A stretch of DNA of 64,000 nucleotides, from the NCBI GenBank assembly GCA_964023275.1, contig OZ029914.1:12506341-12570340 (forward strand). The letters are read 5' to 3'. Source of the DNA: Norana najaformis (Eukaryota > Annelida > Clitellata > Crassiclitellata > Hormogastridae). Below are positions 46,966 through 58,699 of the stretch, in pieces; position 1 is the stretch's first letter; each line of letters opens with the position of its first letter. A program made the position numbers and the translations under genes. The notes below the pieces were generated by a model that ran no database searches, was not told the origin of the DNA, and was given only the letters and a program-made list of their open reading frames with translations.

Positions 46966-47285
46966 TGGGTTTAAGCCAGAACGTCTTATCTAAGTTTTAC
47001 ATCATTTTAAGAAAAACAAAGAAACAGAAAAACAATTAGTGGAAAAATTTGCATTCATTATTTTTGTCTAAAAACAAATTATTTCTATAAAAATGCTGAA
47101 TAATGACAATCCTATTAAAAACGCATTAAAGCATGCATTGTATTGTTTACACATAGCCTGATAATATTCGAACTAAACAGTTAAAGAAATATTTATTTTA
47201 TTCTATAAGTTGGGACCAATGTTATTATTTTGAAACATATTACTAGAATATTTTAAGTACTTATCGGATTTGTTTGTATTTTCAG

Positions 47286-48169
47286 ATACACTTCCAAAGA
47301 AATACAAATCGGATCCAAAATTAGCTAAGACAATCAAAACAAAAGCCGCGGAAGAGCGGAAAAAATTGATCAAGGGATTGACGATCTTAGGCCAAGAATT
47401 GTTTGTTGTGAGCGAAATGAGTTCAAACGTTGAAGTTTACGATTCGATGAAATTCAGTTTCAGTCGTCAATGGAATTTGATGAATTTATTTGATCCAAAG
47501 GACTTAGGATCCTGCAACAGAATTAAATGTCTCTACTTCTCCAATAACAAAGGCCACGGTCAGTTGAATGAAATATTGAAAGTTGATCCAAATGGAAAGT
47601 TAATTAAGAATTGGCCAACGGGGGACGATTACGGCCATTTGTCTGTTACAGGTGAAACGAATGTCATTTTAGCCGTTTTCGTGACAAGTAAATTAAACGA
47701 ATATTCGCCAGATGGACAGTTGTTCCGTGAAATAAATCTATCACCACACTCGGGCATTATTCATCCATTGCATGCCATAAAACTGACAAATGGTCATTTC
47801 CTGGTCAGTCATGGCGATAAAGATGATGACAATAAAGATGGTGATCTGCATAGAGTGTGCGTAGTGGATACAGATGGAAAACTTAAGAAGTCATTCGGTG
47901 GAAATCGTGGATCGACCAACGGACAAATGTATAATCCGGTCTATTTGGCCGTCGATGGGGATGGATTCGTGATGGTCGCTGATCGTTTTAACATACGAGT
48001 TTTGTTATTGAATTCAGATTTGGAATTTAAGAGAGAAATTATCTCAAAGAAAAAATACAAATTAAAACTTCCTTCGAGGATTCTTCTGGATCAGACAAAT
48101 AATCAACTGTTTGTGGCTAACTACGAATTGGGCGATCACACCATTTTGATTTTCAAGTTTACTAAGTGA
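47286..48169 (+). CDS. NHL-repeat beta-propeller exon, 294 aa, likely 3' exon of a spliced gene
   Basis: The acceptor tgtattttcag precedes a phase-1 frame with no ATG near its 5' end, so an upstream exon is needed. It opens with a Lys-rich stretch (TLPKKYKSDPKLAKTIKTKA), then NHL-type blades: LTILGQELFVVSEMSSNVEV, YLAVDGDGFVMVADRFNIRV (canonical NHL) and RILLDQTNNQLFVANYELGD. That is enough for about six blades. NHL propellers bind proteins or RNA. No signal peptide or membrane span is present. The acceptor phase matches the possible donor at 42996 of Ig copy B. Another unseen first exon is the alternative. A poly-A signal follows closely. Confidence 0.75.
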
Positions 48170-48177
48170 AATATAAT

Positions 48178-48183
48178 AATAAA
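48178..48183 (+). promoter_or_regulatory. AATAAA poly-A signal after the NHL exon
   Basis: AATAAA starts 9 bases after the TGA at 48167-48169, supporting the NHL exon as the last exon of its transcript. A very short 3'UTR is implied unless a later site is used. Confidence 0.5.
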
Positions 48184-48189
48184 AATCAG

Positions 48190-50860
48190 GTACTTTACAA
48201 CTTTGTGGCTAACTGTGAACGGAACTCTAAAAATTGACAGACTTATCTGCGATATTAAATAATTGAGATAAAAAATTTTACTTAAAAATCAAATAATTTG
48301 AACATTTTATAAGTAGTCTTTATAAGTAACGTTTTAGAAATTAATTATAAATCTGTTGGAGAACTTATAAGCAAAGGTTATTATAATTTGCTCAGAATTA
48401 CTTCAGACTCGAGTTCATAACCATAGTTGGTCAAAGTGATGTCTAGCTGTGTTCACGTCTCATTAAGTTTTTTCTCATAAGGGGGTTGAGTAAATGCTCT
48501 TTGCAGTTCTATCAAGTACTTGCACACCTTTTTAAACATAGTCACTGACGAAGCGCCAAATCTATTTTAATCGCACTGCTACGAAATATGACGTCCATAT
48601 GTGGTCGGCTACTCATTCTGCAAGCTTCTTCTTCTTTCTCTGCCTATATTTCGCCAGCGGTTGAAACCATTCTATTCCATCGTGATCTTGTATTGTCAGG
48701 TCGGAAGCAATTTTCTGACGAGGCGCTATATAAAAGCAATTACAAATTAAAGATTTTATAGTGCCAAAAAAATTTGCTTTGGCAGCAGCTGTCACGAGGC
48801 CGAGCAACTAGAACTGAATATTCTTTATTAATTAAAATGAAACGTAAGGCCAGGAGAAATTAGATTGAAAAATAGCTCATTCTTCTTCAGAGTTCGATGT
48901 CGTCTGCAGAATTCGGTTCCATCTCACCTAAAGAGTCTCTTTCTTCTCTATTTAAACTTGTCCGACACTCCCTAGAGTCAGGTAAGTGTCCTTTTTGGTG
49001 CGCCGATGGTGTACCTTCAGCTACCATCCACGATCACCAGAGGGCACCTGTGGAGCACCAGTGGACGCACCAGCTGTGACGACGACACGTTAAGTGACAC
49101 CCCCTCCCTCAAGCAATTGGTGTCATCCAAGATTATTATGATCGGCAGCATGATTTTTCGAGGAATTCAAAAATAAGTGTGCCCAACAAGCACCAGAAAG
49201 CCGCAATTGGTTTCAAAATACATTGAAATGCTGAAAATAAATCCAGGCTCAATTAAAGTATTTTTATCATTTTGTTTTGTTTTACTAAATGTTTCTATGT
49301 GATCCACATACCATCTATAATGTGCATTTGGCATTTGTTATACATCTGAGCAAGCTTCAATCCTGTGTGTTAGGAGGAGCGACTTGCTTTCTAATCCATC
49401 TAAATTTTCCATCAGGAAACTTCTATAGTGCAGCTACTGTAATGCCCAAGTGTACTGAAAGAAGAGATTGCTTGTGAGTCCTGCGCATCAAGGGTCGCTG
49501 GCGAACACAAATCTCCTTTCAGGATATGGTGGCGAGCGATGCTATTGATCAGAGGCTTAATTCTTCGGGGGACTTTAGGCCTTTAACAGCACGCAGGTTC
49601 GTGAATGGATCAGTCCGACCGTACAGAGACGTAACGACGATTATTTATTTCACACGTGTATTACAAATATGTACAACGTATATACAGCAAATTCAGCATA
49701 GTCAGAGTCTATGATTCGCATCGGCCTATTAATTTAGCGAAGTCCGTTTAAGAGATACAGTTTTATTATATTTCTTCTGTTCTCCGGAACCTAACGCCTC
49801 CTTCGACCGTTGTTTAGCGAATGCCTTCCTCGCTTCGCACCCTTCCTTAACTTTCTCCTTCGTCTGTCAATCATCCAACTTCTCCCTTTCGCCATCCGAT
49901 CGGCGTCCCTCTTTTCCGCCTCTCTCTCTCTCTCTTTCTCTCTCTCACTCTCTCTCTCTCTCGTTTACCTCCACCTGTCAATCACGGGCGTCCTGTCCGC
50001 TTCGCGCTAGTGATGGCCTCACCTAACTGTTCCCCAGTGTTCCATACAAATTAATTACACAGATATATAAGCTAAATTATCTGACATAATACAGTTCACA
50101 ATATGCAAAAAATAAAGCCCTCATTGTTTTCCAAATTTTCACTACAAGAGGGTAATGCCAAATGCGCGGACAGGGAGAAGGGGTCTAAAGTACGTAATTT
50201 TCTTGTGGACGTCCTTTATGGACGACCCCAAGACCATTAATGTTCAGGAAACACGATCAATTGCCAGTTATTATGTATTTAAAAACAAAACACGCTTACA
50301 AAAAATGTCTGACATTATATTCAGTGAGATAGGTTGACAGCAATTGAGGCACTACCTCGCGTCAATGTTATTAAGTTTGCCCATCCAATCGATATTAAGA
50401 TTTTTGGTCTTTCTAAACTCAATCCCAAACTCATGTGTATTAGAGCTGCAAACTTTTGATTCTACCAATCCGAGACGCCCGCATAGTCACTCGAAATGCC
50501 ATAACCAAATTACCCTGTCCTCATCACTCTATGTAACGAATATTGCGTCAGCCTAATCTAGGATCGATTGCAAATAGTCGTTAAAAATTACAGTAAAATA
50601 ATTTGACTCGAATCGAGAGAAAAGTGGCCTATATATAAAATTTCAACCTACTTCAAGGGCTAAATGTTTAATAAATTCCAGTAACCTACCAGGCTTCAGG
50701 GCCTAGCACGAGTGAAGTTCATATACACGTGCATGATGCATGCAATTTGCAGATGCCATTTATTGGGTCACCTATCCTAACTACCCTCTATTCTATGGTC
50801 AGTCTGTAAAACTTATTTACGGCCGGCTGTTCGAGTTTAGTGTGCGAAAAGAACATTTCG
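48190..50860. other. no recognisable gene
   Basis: No exon or known repeat could be assigned. A (CT)n run lies at about 49918-49962. Short open frames on both strands resemble nothing known. Confidence 0.4.
49918..49962. repeat. (CT)n microsatellite
   Basis: Near-pure ctctct with two short interruptions. Confidence 0.85.
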
Positions 50861-50929
50861 TGAAGTGGATATTTACACTAAGTTCTGGAACAATTTGATC
50901 AATCCGGGACACGGGATGCACAAGGCCGA

Positions 50930-51497
50930 TTCCGGGACTCTCCAGGCGAATCCGGGACGGTTGGCGGCCCTAGGTTCGAGATTGAATGTGCCGCGCCTTC
51001 ATGAGGCCACGACAGATTTAGTGAGGGTCGCGACAGCATACTGTCGGGCCTTCTGGGTAGCTGGTCCGAAGCTTTGGAATTCGCTGCTTAGTTCAGGTCA
51101 TTCTGTCAGTTATTTGATTTGATTTGATATTAAACTAAAGACTCATCTCTTTCAACTTGCTTACTTACCACACCATTTAGTTGTCATTTATATTGTGCTA
51201 TGAGTAATATTACACCCACTGTAACTTGTCCTTTATAGTCTTTTTATTTTTTATCGAACGTGATTTCATGGCCTTTTATTTTAGGCTCCACAGATGTGTA
51301 TTCTTACCCGCTCCAATTCCAAACATCATCCACTGTACTCGTCTGAACGTTTGCCTACTTGACTCTTGGATCTTAACCTGGAACAGAACCCTTTCTGACT
51401 ATCGATTTTGTTCTGACCGAGAGATTATGAGTAAGCTGGTTCCAGCGATTTAGCTCTTGTTGGACTCTGTAGAAATCTCGAGTTTACGATTAAGTTT
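50930..51497 (+). mobile_element. LINE family Y, C-terminal ORF2 piece and 3' end
   Basis: The frame gives VPRLHEATTDLVRVATAYCR and AFWVAGPKLWNSLLSS, the common C-terminal W-N-S-L motif of L2-type LINEs. A shifted continuation (LKTHLFQL-like) follows at about 51140. The 3' end has ccaaacatcatccactgta, gactcttggatctta, gagtaagctggttcc and ctcgagtttacgatta. It is plus-strand, matching 59971-60174 and the inverted 3' ends at 14670, 17940 and 36390. Confidence 0.7.
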
Positions 51498-51574
51498 ACA
51501 ATTACCAGAGCTCGAATCTCAAGTGTTACTGCCCACATAATACTGGCCTATATAGTTAGCTACATCGGTAAATG

Positions 51575-51760
51575 CTCATGTCAAGGAGCCTCTATGCGTG
51601 GGGATCCCCGGTTCGCGTTCCGATCGTGGCTTATTCCAAAGATTTAAATCTCTGGTTAGCACGATCCGTGCACGAGGACCTTAAATGGCATGGCTTCCAC
51701 TCAAGAGGATCTCACCCGATAAATTCATTGCAAAATGGGCTGGGTCGCCGTATAAAAAAC
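51575..51760 (+). mobile_element. dispersed repeat Q (SINE-like)
   Basis: ggttcgcgttccgatcgtgg (B-box-like) is followed by agatttaaatct, atccgtgcacgagga, ccttaaatggc and gatctcacc. It is the reverse complement of 22490-22665. Confidence 0.55.
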
Positions 51761-51869
51761 CCAATACATATTAGGCCAGTGGGCGCAAGTGGAACACAGG
51801 TAGAGGAAACTATAAAACTCTGCTGACCAAGAGCTTCGATAGCCTGCCAACAGTTCGTACAGCAGAGTT

Positions 51870-52180
51870 ATCTGTTAACCCTTTCGTAGCCCATTCGATC
51901 ACGACCACTGTGTTCTTATCAACTGGACTACAAAGTGTTTCTAGAACTACATTTCGTGTGAAAATATTTGTGAAAATGACTTTAAACGCCAGAATGTATA
52001 TAGCAAATGACGTGACAAGAGTGCTAAAATGAAACGCTGCTGCCGAACCATGTTTTAAGTGGGTAACATAGCAACTTTCTTGCATAAATGTGGTCTATAT
52101 AGACTATGTGTTTATCCTTAATAATATTCAGGTAAGTGAAATGAAATGGAATAACAACTAGTACTTCCAACCTGTTAGGA
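51870..52180 (+). repeat. dispersed repeat S, copy 4
   Basis: Shares tagcccattcga, tcaactgga, ttgtgaaaatgact, aaaatgaaacgctgc and aactttcttgcataaatgtg with 22950, 23650 and 36535. Confidence 0.6.
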
Positions 52181-52194
52181 TTCTGCTACAGGTA

Positions 52195-52410
52195 CAGCGC
52201 CTATCAAGACTTCCATCCTGCTAACGTTTAATGTGCAGTCAGACAAAATGAGCTTAGCATCGTAACTGCCTGGTCTACGGTATATCATGCTAGAAGCAAC
52301 TATGACTCACAAACAGAATGTTTAGGACCTCCCCTTAATTCAGATTATTTTGGCAAACCGCCAATTCTCAATAACAAGCTCGAATGATCATCGAAAAAAT
52401 CATGCTCTTA
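52195..52410 (-). repeat. dispersed repeat P, inverted copy
   Basis: Reverse complement of the P repeat: gtgcagtcaga, aggacctcccctt, cagatt, ttggcaaaccgccaatt and aataacaagctcgaatgatc correspond to 18225-18400 and 32745-32985. Confidence 0.6.
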
Positions 52411-52817
52411 TTATAGGTTGAAACTCACCTTATTCCAAAAAAGTTGGGCCCACCACAGCGAAGCTTCTAGTGCACCGCGGAAGTTCAGACTAGTGAGACA
52501 ACCTGGTCACCTTGCGCATCAAAACGAAGGGACCTGCAGTTCGAGTCATATATGGCTTCTTATGATACGATGGAGCACAGCCATCAAGACGATTTCGTAC
52601 AAGCATTTAGATCTCGAACTAGATGCACTGTTGGAACAGTGGCCAGTGCCGTTTCCCCTGAAAGAAGCTGCTTATAGGCTCAAATTTAGGTAGACCTATA
52701 CCTTCAATTGTATATGTATATACCCTCAGCTTGGTGCTCGATACGCGATGATTGCAGTTAGGGGCGTGTGTAGTTTTAATATTTAGGCGTTTGCCGAAAA
52801 AATGTGCAACATATACA

Positions 52818-52842
52818 GTATATATATATATATATATATGCA
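52818..52842. repeat. short (TA)n run
   Basis: About 12 ta units. Confidence 0.85.
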
Positions 52843-52979
52843 TGCATATATATTGAACATTTGTTCAGAAAACGCCCATCGTCTATATCAAGCAGGCGTC
52901 GTTAAATAAACTAAAAAAACGCCCCTAAATGTAGTTATCGCGTTTCGAGTGCCAAGCTGAGGATATTAACCGGGCCGTT

Positions 52980-55680
52980 GCGATAACATTAAAGTGTTGT
53001 ATCGCAATTGATAGGGCTGAAAAATATGGCATGTTTCTCATAATGTCACCAGATGCTAACGTTAGAAAGCGCTCAAGCTATGTCAAACAAACAAACACGG
53101 CGTAGTTAATAGGGCGTAGCGTTTATTATTATTTTTTTATCAATATTTTTAGCCCGATGTACATATGATCCCTCGGGATTTAAAAAACTTATTGGCGAAG
53201 ATATAAAGCATCTGGACCACAATGAAATTTGTCTTGAACTACTTATAGAACTAAAATATGAAAGGTAAAGAACTAAAGCATGAAAGGTAAAGTATGAAAG
53301 GTAAAGTATGAAAGGTGTTATTTTTTAAATTCAATGTTGCTTCGTTCACATAAAAATTGTGTTCAAACTGTTAAAACGAGCAAAAGAAAAACTTTAACCC
53401 AAATTAGGTAATCTTAGATTGATTTTGATATGAGAAGCAGCAGATGTGTGGTTGTAATATGACTCCCGATGGTTATGTTTTAAGGCGGTTCTACCAACGT
53501 AGAATCACATCACAGCAATCGAACAGTAGAAGAGCCATTTGCTATTCTTGAAATGTCTTGATAATGAATTGTCAGTTTTCGTGACATGACAGGATTCAAA
53601 GAGTCGACTCGGCTATGAATGGATGACACTTCTTCACATCAAATGGTTCGTTATAAGAAACCGTTTGATATTTGTCGAAGTTTTGTTTTTATTTGTCATT
53701 AATGATTTTGATTTTGATGTTAGTTGTCTGATGGAAATTGTTTTCTCTGTCATTGTTCCATTGGTTTCTTGTTGTCAAAGTTTCTAAATAAGCAAAAGAA
53801 ATTTTAAATTTTAAAAGAAATTTCCTGTATGATTCATTACAAACCTGATACAAATGTGTATCAGCATTGCTCTTAATATCATCTAACATGATTAGCTGTT
53901 CTTGAAAGTGCAGTATAATTTTACATTGTTAAAATTTCTTCCCACAGAATTTTCTGCACACACAAATCATTCTGGGCTAATATGGGACGATAGCAAATAC
54001 CCAATACAAAGTATAAAATTTTGCACTTATTAGAAAACAGTCTGATTTTTTAAATTCAAGGTATTGGGTAATATAACACGAATTTAAAGAACACAAAACT
54101 CGTCACTGCATAAACATTTAAAGGGTGTTATAGTGGGTGTTTGTATATCTATAGGGCTGTAAGCCTGTATTTATCACCTGTGTGCAGTGATGTGGTCTTG
54201 AGACTGCGGTCTTGGTCTTTGACACAAAAATGCCGTCTTGGTATTTGTCTCGAATGTCTCAATCTTGGATTTGAATCCACAACCATGTAGTCTTGCTCTT
54301 GAAAGTTTGGTCTTGCCCACAACACCGCGTGTCTTTTGCAATGCTATCATGAGCGCAACTCAAAAATCTGAAAAACTTAGGGTAGTCTCGCATCACCCGT
54401 TTTGGGTTTATTCATACAGCTATGCATTATTCTCCCTAGAGTTTTGACATTAGGATAAACAATGGGACTAAACTCTCCGGATTTTCTTTTTCACGGGCGG
54501 AGGTAGAATTTTCAGCTAGAGTGTCAACCCGCAACTAACTTCATGGCAAATCCTGCCCTCTTACCAGAACAGCTATATTTCACATGTTAGCAGCGATTTA
54601 GTCGCAAGTGATGTTTGAACTTGATGTTTGAATTGGAATTCAGGGTTGTTATCGATTAAAATTTGTAATCTATTAAGAGCAATTGATCAGTATATTAATT
54701 TTGAACAAATTGGCCATTTGTCAAAAATGTAACTTTTTAAGGCAAGTTTTAAGACGTTATGTCGCTTTGAAAACAGTTTGTTAACGCGCATATGCGAGAA
54801 AATTAAAAATCAATTAGCTATTAGTTAGCAAGCTGCAGGTTATCGTCAGCTTAGCCAGTCTCGGCGAAGCACAGGTGTAGTTACATGCTCCGATTGTAAA
54901 GCCGTTCGCTTTTAGTTGACTTAGCTGTTACTCGATTAAACTGTTTACTATTAATCGATTAATTTAATTGTTACAAATCGCAGTCCAAAACTTATTTAGT
55001 AGTTTGCATAATAACAGGCTTTTACACGATTGACCCGAGCTAGCCTCTGCAGTGTTTTAAGTTTTGCGCGTGGGCGCACGCGCGAAAGTTTTGAAAATAG
55101 CGCACACAACAATTTTCTGCCAGGGTTTGTGAACGTTCCGATTTTAACAATTTAGTTCACTGTTACAGCTTCTGGCATATTTTTTCTTACTATGCTAAGA
55201 CAGTGAATGTTTCCATGCACTATATGGCAAAGTCATACGACCGTCTAGGATGTGAAAATTTCCTCCCACCTGGTCCGCATAATACATTGCGCCAAATAGA
55301 TGGTCACCAGTTGTCAAGTTGTTAAGCGCCACTATCTAATGACTAAACATCAATAGATGGCGCAAAGCAATTGTGAGTGAAGGACTTGTTCATGGTCCCC
55401 ACACAGTAAGCGCATTGGGGAGGCTCGATCCCGTACTCTCCGTGTTACGTCCCGAGTGCTCTAACCAGTCACCGTGCCCCACACAAAAAAATTATCATCA
55501 TATCATGTATGTTGCGTAAGGGGCCATAACCTTGGGAATAAATGCTCCTCAAATTTCAATAAATAATAACAACAACTCCGCCACTTCGATTATTCGGATG
55601 GTGCCAGTGCCAAGCCCAGATAAAGGAGGAGGGCGACGCTAATCAATATTCATTATGACACAGCGTATTCACAGACGACT
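52980..55680 (+). repeat. dispersed repeat Z, longest copy (about 2.7 kb)
   Basis: Its 5' half matches the copies at 18520 and 35080 and its 3' half matches 12115-13815, so it links the partial copies into one element. It contains a 15-base tandem array at 53264-53312 (gaaaggtaaagtat), the ggtctt array (54190-54310), the SINE (55318-55490) and the ggaggagggcgacgctaatc end. I found no sizeable ORF in any frame. Confidence 0.6.
55318..55490 (-). mobile_element. tRNA-derived SINE, family 1
   Basis: Minus-strand order: ggggcacggtgactggttag (A-box region), gggatcgagcct (B box), gaacaagtccttcactcac, then gtggcgcttaac. It lies at the same relative place in repeat Z as the copy at 13438-13626, so it was probably carried along with Z. 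Confidence 0.75.
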
Positions 55681-55873
55681 GAGTCCCGATTCAGACAAAT
55701 TCTTCTGTCAAGTTCAAGCACATATTCATTTTCAACATATACATATTTGACAGCAAAGATGTCTGTCAAGTTAGACCACATATTCAGGGTCGTATAAATA
55801 ATTTCATAATAACTTTGCATATGACTGGTTAAAATCGGCCCAAAACGCATTTATGTTGTCTACAGCACTATAA

Positions 55874-56500
55874 GCCAAGTTCAGACCTCCATTATTAAAT
55901 TACCTCGCATCGATTCTTAAATCTCTTACCCGTTGTTCATACTACATACCAAGTCCTATTTCAAACACCCATCCATTAATTTTTCCAAATGCAAATTTTG
56001 ACGTAGCACCCCACTCATTTCGGCCATCATAATGTATTGCAGATCCTTAACGTCAATATACGCCAAATTCAGGCCTCCATTGTAATATTATCTCGAGCGC
56101 ATTCTTAAATCTCTTACTTATAGTCAATACTACATACCAAGCCCTACTCCAAACACCCACCCGCTAATGTTTTCTAACAAATTTTGACTTAGCACCCTCC
56201 CAATTCTGTTATTAGAATGCATTGCAGCTCCTTAAAGGCAACATACAGTACGCCAAGTTCAGGCCTCCATTGTAAAAGTATCTCGAGTCCATTCTTAAAT
56301 TTCATACACGTTGTCGACACTACATACTAACTCCTACTCCAAGCTCGCACCCGCTTATTTTTACAAAAGCAAATTTTGACGCAGAAACCCACCCAATTCG
56401 TTCATTATAATGCATTGCAGCTCCTTCAAGGCAATATACGCCAATTTCAAGTCTCCATTGTAAAATTTTCTGTACTCCTTCCTTAAACTTGAAGGTATTG
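55874..56500 (+). repeat. left subrepeat array, about 188-bp units
   Basis: Units start gccaa(g/a)ttcag(g)cctcc and contain ttcttaaat, actacatacc, cctactcca, caaattttgac and atgcattgcagctcctt. Starts at 55874, 56062, 56252 and 56440 give spacings of 188, 190 and 188. Confidence 0.8.
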
Positions 56501-56559
56501 CCTGTAGTATGTACTGCTTGGTCTTGACAAAGTGCTTCGTAAGGAGGTTGGGCAACCTC

Positions 56560-57506
56560 TGTCAGCGGGAGCTTCGAGCACAAGCCATACGCATGCTTTA
56601 GTGCTGTACGCCCCTAGTCTGCCGGCCAGCCGGCCGGCAGGCAGCGCCACGGGGTCAGTAGCTCGCGAGCTCGCCGAACTGTTCACCTTGGAGTTTCAGT
56701 CCAATGCTTCTGTGCTCCGCGGGGCGCGGATAGCTATCCGCGAGGAAACGAATGCGTTTTCTATATGCGCAGAGGATATCCATCTGTTGTTAGATAGCCA
56801 TGCGATCGTCATATGTTTTGCCTTTTTTGCAGGACCGAGCAAGTACCGGTTAAAGTTCGAGATCCGTGTGGCAACATCGCCGATAACCGCTGTGTTTGTT
56901 AGGTCAGGTTCGCTTGGAGGCTTGAATCCATACTTTCTATTCGTCTCGGTGTCAAGACCGCTGCCATGGTTGCCGGTGCTTCCTAAAACAGTGGCGAAAT
57001 CGGATTGGGGGTTGGCTTTGGCTTCCGCGATTTGCGCCTGCAGGCGCTCTAGAGCGTCAATAACTTTTCCTATGTTTTACTTTGTCGCCCCAGCCGATTC
57101 GCTCGTTGTCCTAGTAATGGGCTTGGAAAACTTTGCTGCGTCATACTGCAAGTCGACCTCCCCAGCTTCTCGAACCCTCGCCGGAACCGATCCCTGCTGG
57201 CCACATAGTCCTCAGTCAACGCGTCGCGCTCCTCTTTTGTTGGTACTTTGTCCACACTGTTGTAGTTGTCCCAACGCACCTTCAAATACATGTCTTAGGT
57301 ATGTAGAAGCGATCAAACCCATGCCGGTACTTGCCGTTGTTCGTCTTGCATGTCAGGTCGATGACTGCGAAGCCATAGGATTGGGCCATACACTCGCTGA
57401 AGAAGGGGCGGAACTCGTGGAAAGGCATATCAGCTCGCATGAATGTGTCGTGGATTGCTCGTAGATTCTGGGAAACCTGGCTAAAGAGGACGATCAGCTC
57501 CGCCAA
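56560..57506 (-). pseudogene. minus-strand gene of the integrase element, broken
   Basis: Two frames carry protein-like sequence: MAELIVLFSQVSQNLRAIHD to GFDRFYIPKTC (57506-57282), then MYLKVRWDNYNSVDKVPTKE to RFRRGFEKLG (57291 down to about 57160). A third frame continues with EVDLQYDAAKFSKPITRTT to a stop near 57080. Further Ala/Glu-rich helix-like residues run from about 57070 down to 56560. At least two frameshifts are present. I do not recognise the family. Its divergent arrangement with an integrase gene suggests a second mobility or structural protein. The 310-codon plus-strand open frame over the same bases is its shadow. Confidence 0.5.
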
Positions 57507-57539
57507 TTTTGTGCGCGGCGTACGCTTGTTGGAGACTCA

Positions 57540-58120
57540 TTGTCAAAGGCTACAGCTGATGTATGCTAGGTTCGCTGTGATGTACTACAGAAGTAAGGGA
57601 TACTGGCGCGGTCATGCGGCACTGAAGAAGCTGGCCTCGGCAGCGAAGGCTACAGAGAATGCGGCTCACGAGTGGCTGAAGAAGCAAGCCATGTGGCAGA
57701 TCTATCTACCAGCTCCACACTAAAAACCATGTCCAATGTTTGACGAGGATTGGCCCAATGTCATGCACCGAGCCGACCTGTTGTTTCCCCAGGACCGGGT
57801 TATGTCCAAGGGCCGTTGGAAGGCATTACTGTTTTGCCCTAATCGTTGTTGATATTGCCTCTTGCTACAAAGACGCTGAATCCTTGACCGACAAGAGCGC
57901 GAATGAAGTTGCCGCGGCTTTAAGCCGAATCTACAAGCGTGGCTTAATGGCCTGGCCGAATCGCCTGCACGACGACCTTTGCGAGTTTTCATGGATTCAG
58001 TCACACAATTGTTTGCTAAGCATAACGTACGGGTGCGACTTGGTCAAACCGGAAGTCATCGCCACCGGGGCATAATTGACCGCTTCAGCCGCTCCGCGGA
58101 TGGAGTAGACCTTTGCATGT
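57540..58120 (+). pseudogene. retroviral-type integrase (rve fold) relic
   Basis: Frames in order encode YWRGHAALKKLASAAKATEN and WLKKQAMWQIYLPAP (N-terminal region). Then come HRADLLFPQDRV (first catalytic aspartate region), LIVVDIASCYKDAESLTDKS with AALSRIYKRGLMAWPN, and AKHNVRVRLG then GIIDRFSR. In that last motif the usual catalytic glutamate reads aspartate. A stop at 57721-57723 and frameshifts near 57840 and 57990 break it. It would cut and join element ends during transposition; this copy cannot. Confidence 0.7.
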
Positions 58121-58129
58121 AGCTTTCGC

Positions 58130-58460
58130 AAAGGGTAAAAGATTTAAGGAAGGAGTACAGATAATTTTTAAATGGAGCCTTCACTTGGCGTATATTGCCT
58201 AACGAACTGCAATGCATTATAATGGCCGAATTGCGGGGGAGGCTGCGTCAAAATTTGCGTTTGTAAACATAAGCGGATGGGTGTTGTGAGTAGGTAAGTC
58301 TTATGCAGTGTCGATAACGGTAAAAGATTTAAGAATGGACTCGAGATAATTTTACAATGGAGACCTGAACTTGGCGTGTATTGCCTTTAAATAGCTGCAA
58401 TGCATTATAATGGCAGAACAGGATGGGGTGCAGCGTCAAATTTTGTTTTTATAAATATGA
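58130..58460 (-). repeat. right subrepeat array, inverted relative to the left
   Basis: gatttaagaatggactcgag, tacaatggagacctgaactt and gctgcaatgcattataatgg are the reverse complement of the left unit. About two units, spacing 186. Confidence 0.8.
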
Positions 58461-58699
58461 ACTCATTTCGTGAATTTCATATTCCCTTAGTATATGCCTA
58501 GTTAAACTGGAATCGGCCCCATAAACGCATTACGTTGTCTATTGCAGTATACAAGGGGGCCTTTGTTCAGCCCTGTCCTCTAAAAAAGGCGCTCGGCTCG
58601 CCCGACTTTTCTGCTCTCCGTGAGATGGTTCCATCTTATGCAAACAGAATACGAAGAAGCAGGCGGTTGACGATGGAGCTAGCTTATAATCGTAAAGGT

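Larger units (their letters stand above)
55795..58555. mobile_element. decayed integrase-bearing element with subrepeat arrays at both ends
   Basis: The left side has about 3.3 direct copies of a 188-bp unit (55874, 56062, 56252, 56440). The right side has about two copies in opposite orientation (ends near 58189 and 58375). Between them lie a minus-strand gene relic (about 56560-57506) and a plus-strand integrase relic (about 57540-58120). An outer block of about 80 bases (aatttcata, gcatatgactggttaaa, atcggccc, gttgtct, gcactata) occurs in direct orientation at 55797-55875 and 58467-58552. Integrases of the retroviral type outside retroelements occur in Polinton/Maverick and Ginger-type DNA transposons. 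Which group this belongs to is not settled. Confidence 0.65.

Noticed and set aside
55874-56500. CRISPR-like array
   Set aside because: Repeats are about 188 bases with no short unique spacers, in an animal genome; they are transposon subrepeats.
56532-57464. 310-codon open frame on the plus strand
   Set aside because: Composition is low-information and the opposite strand carries protein-like sequence in ordered frames; this is the shadow of the broken minus-strand gene.
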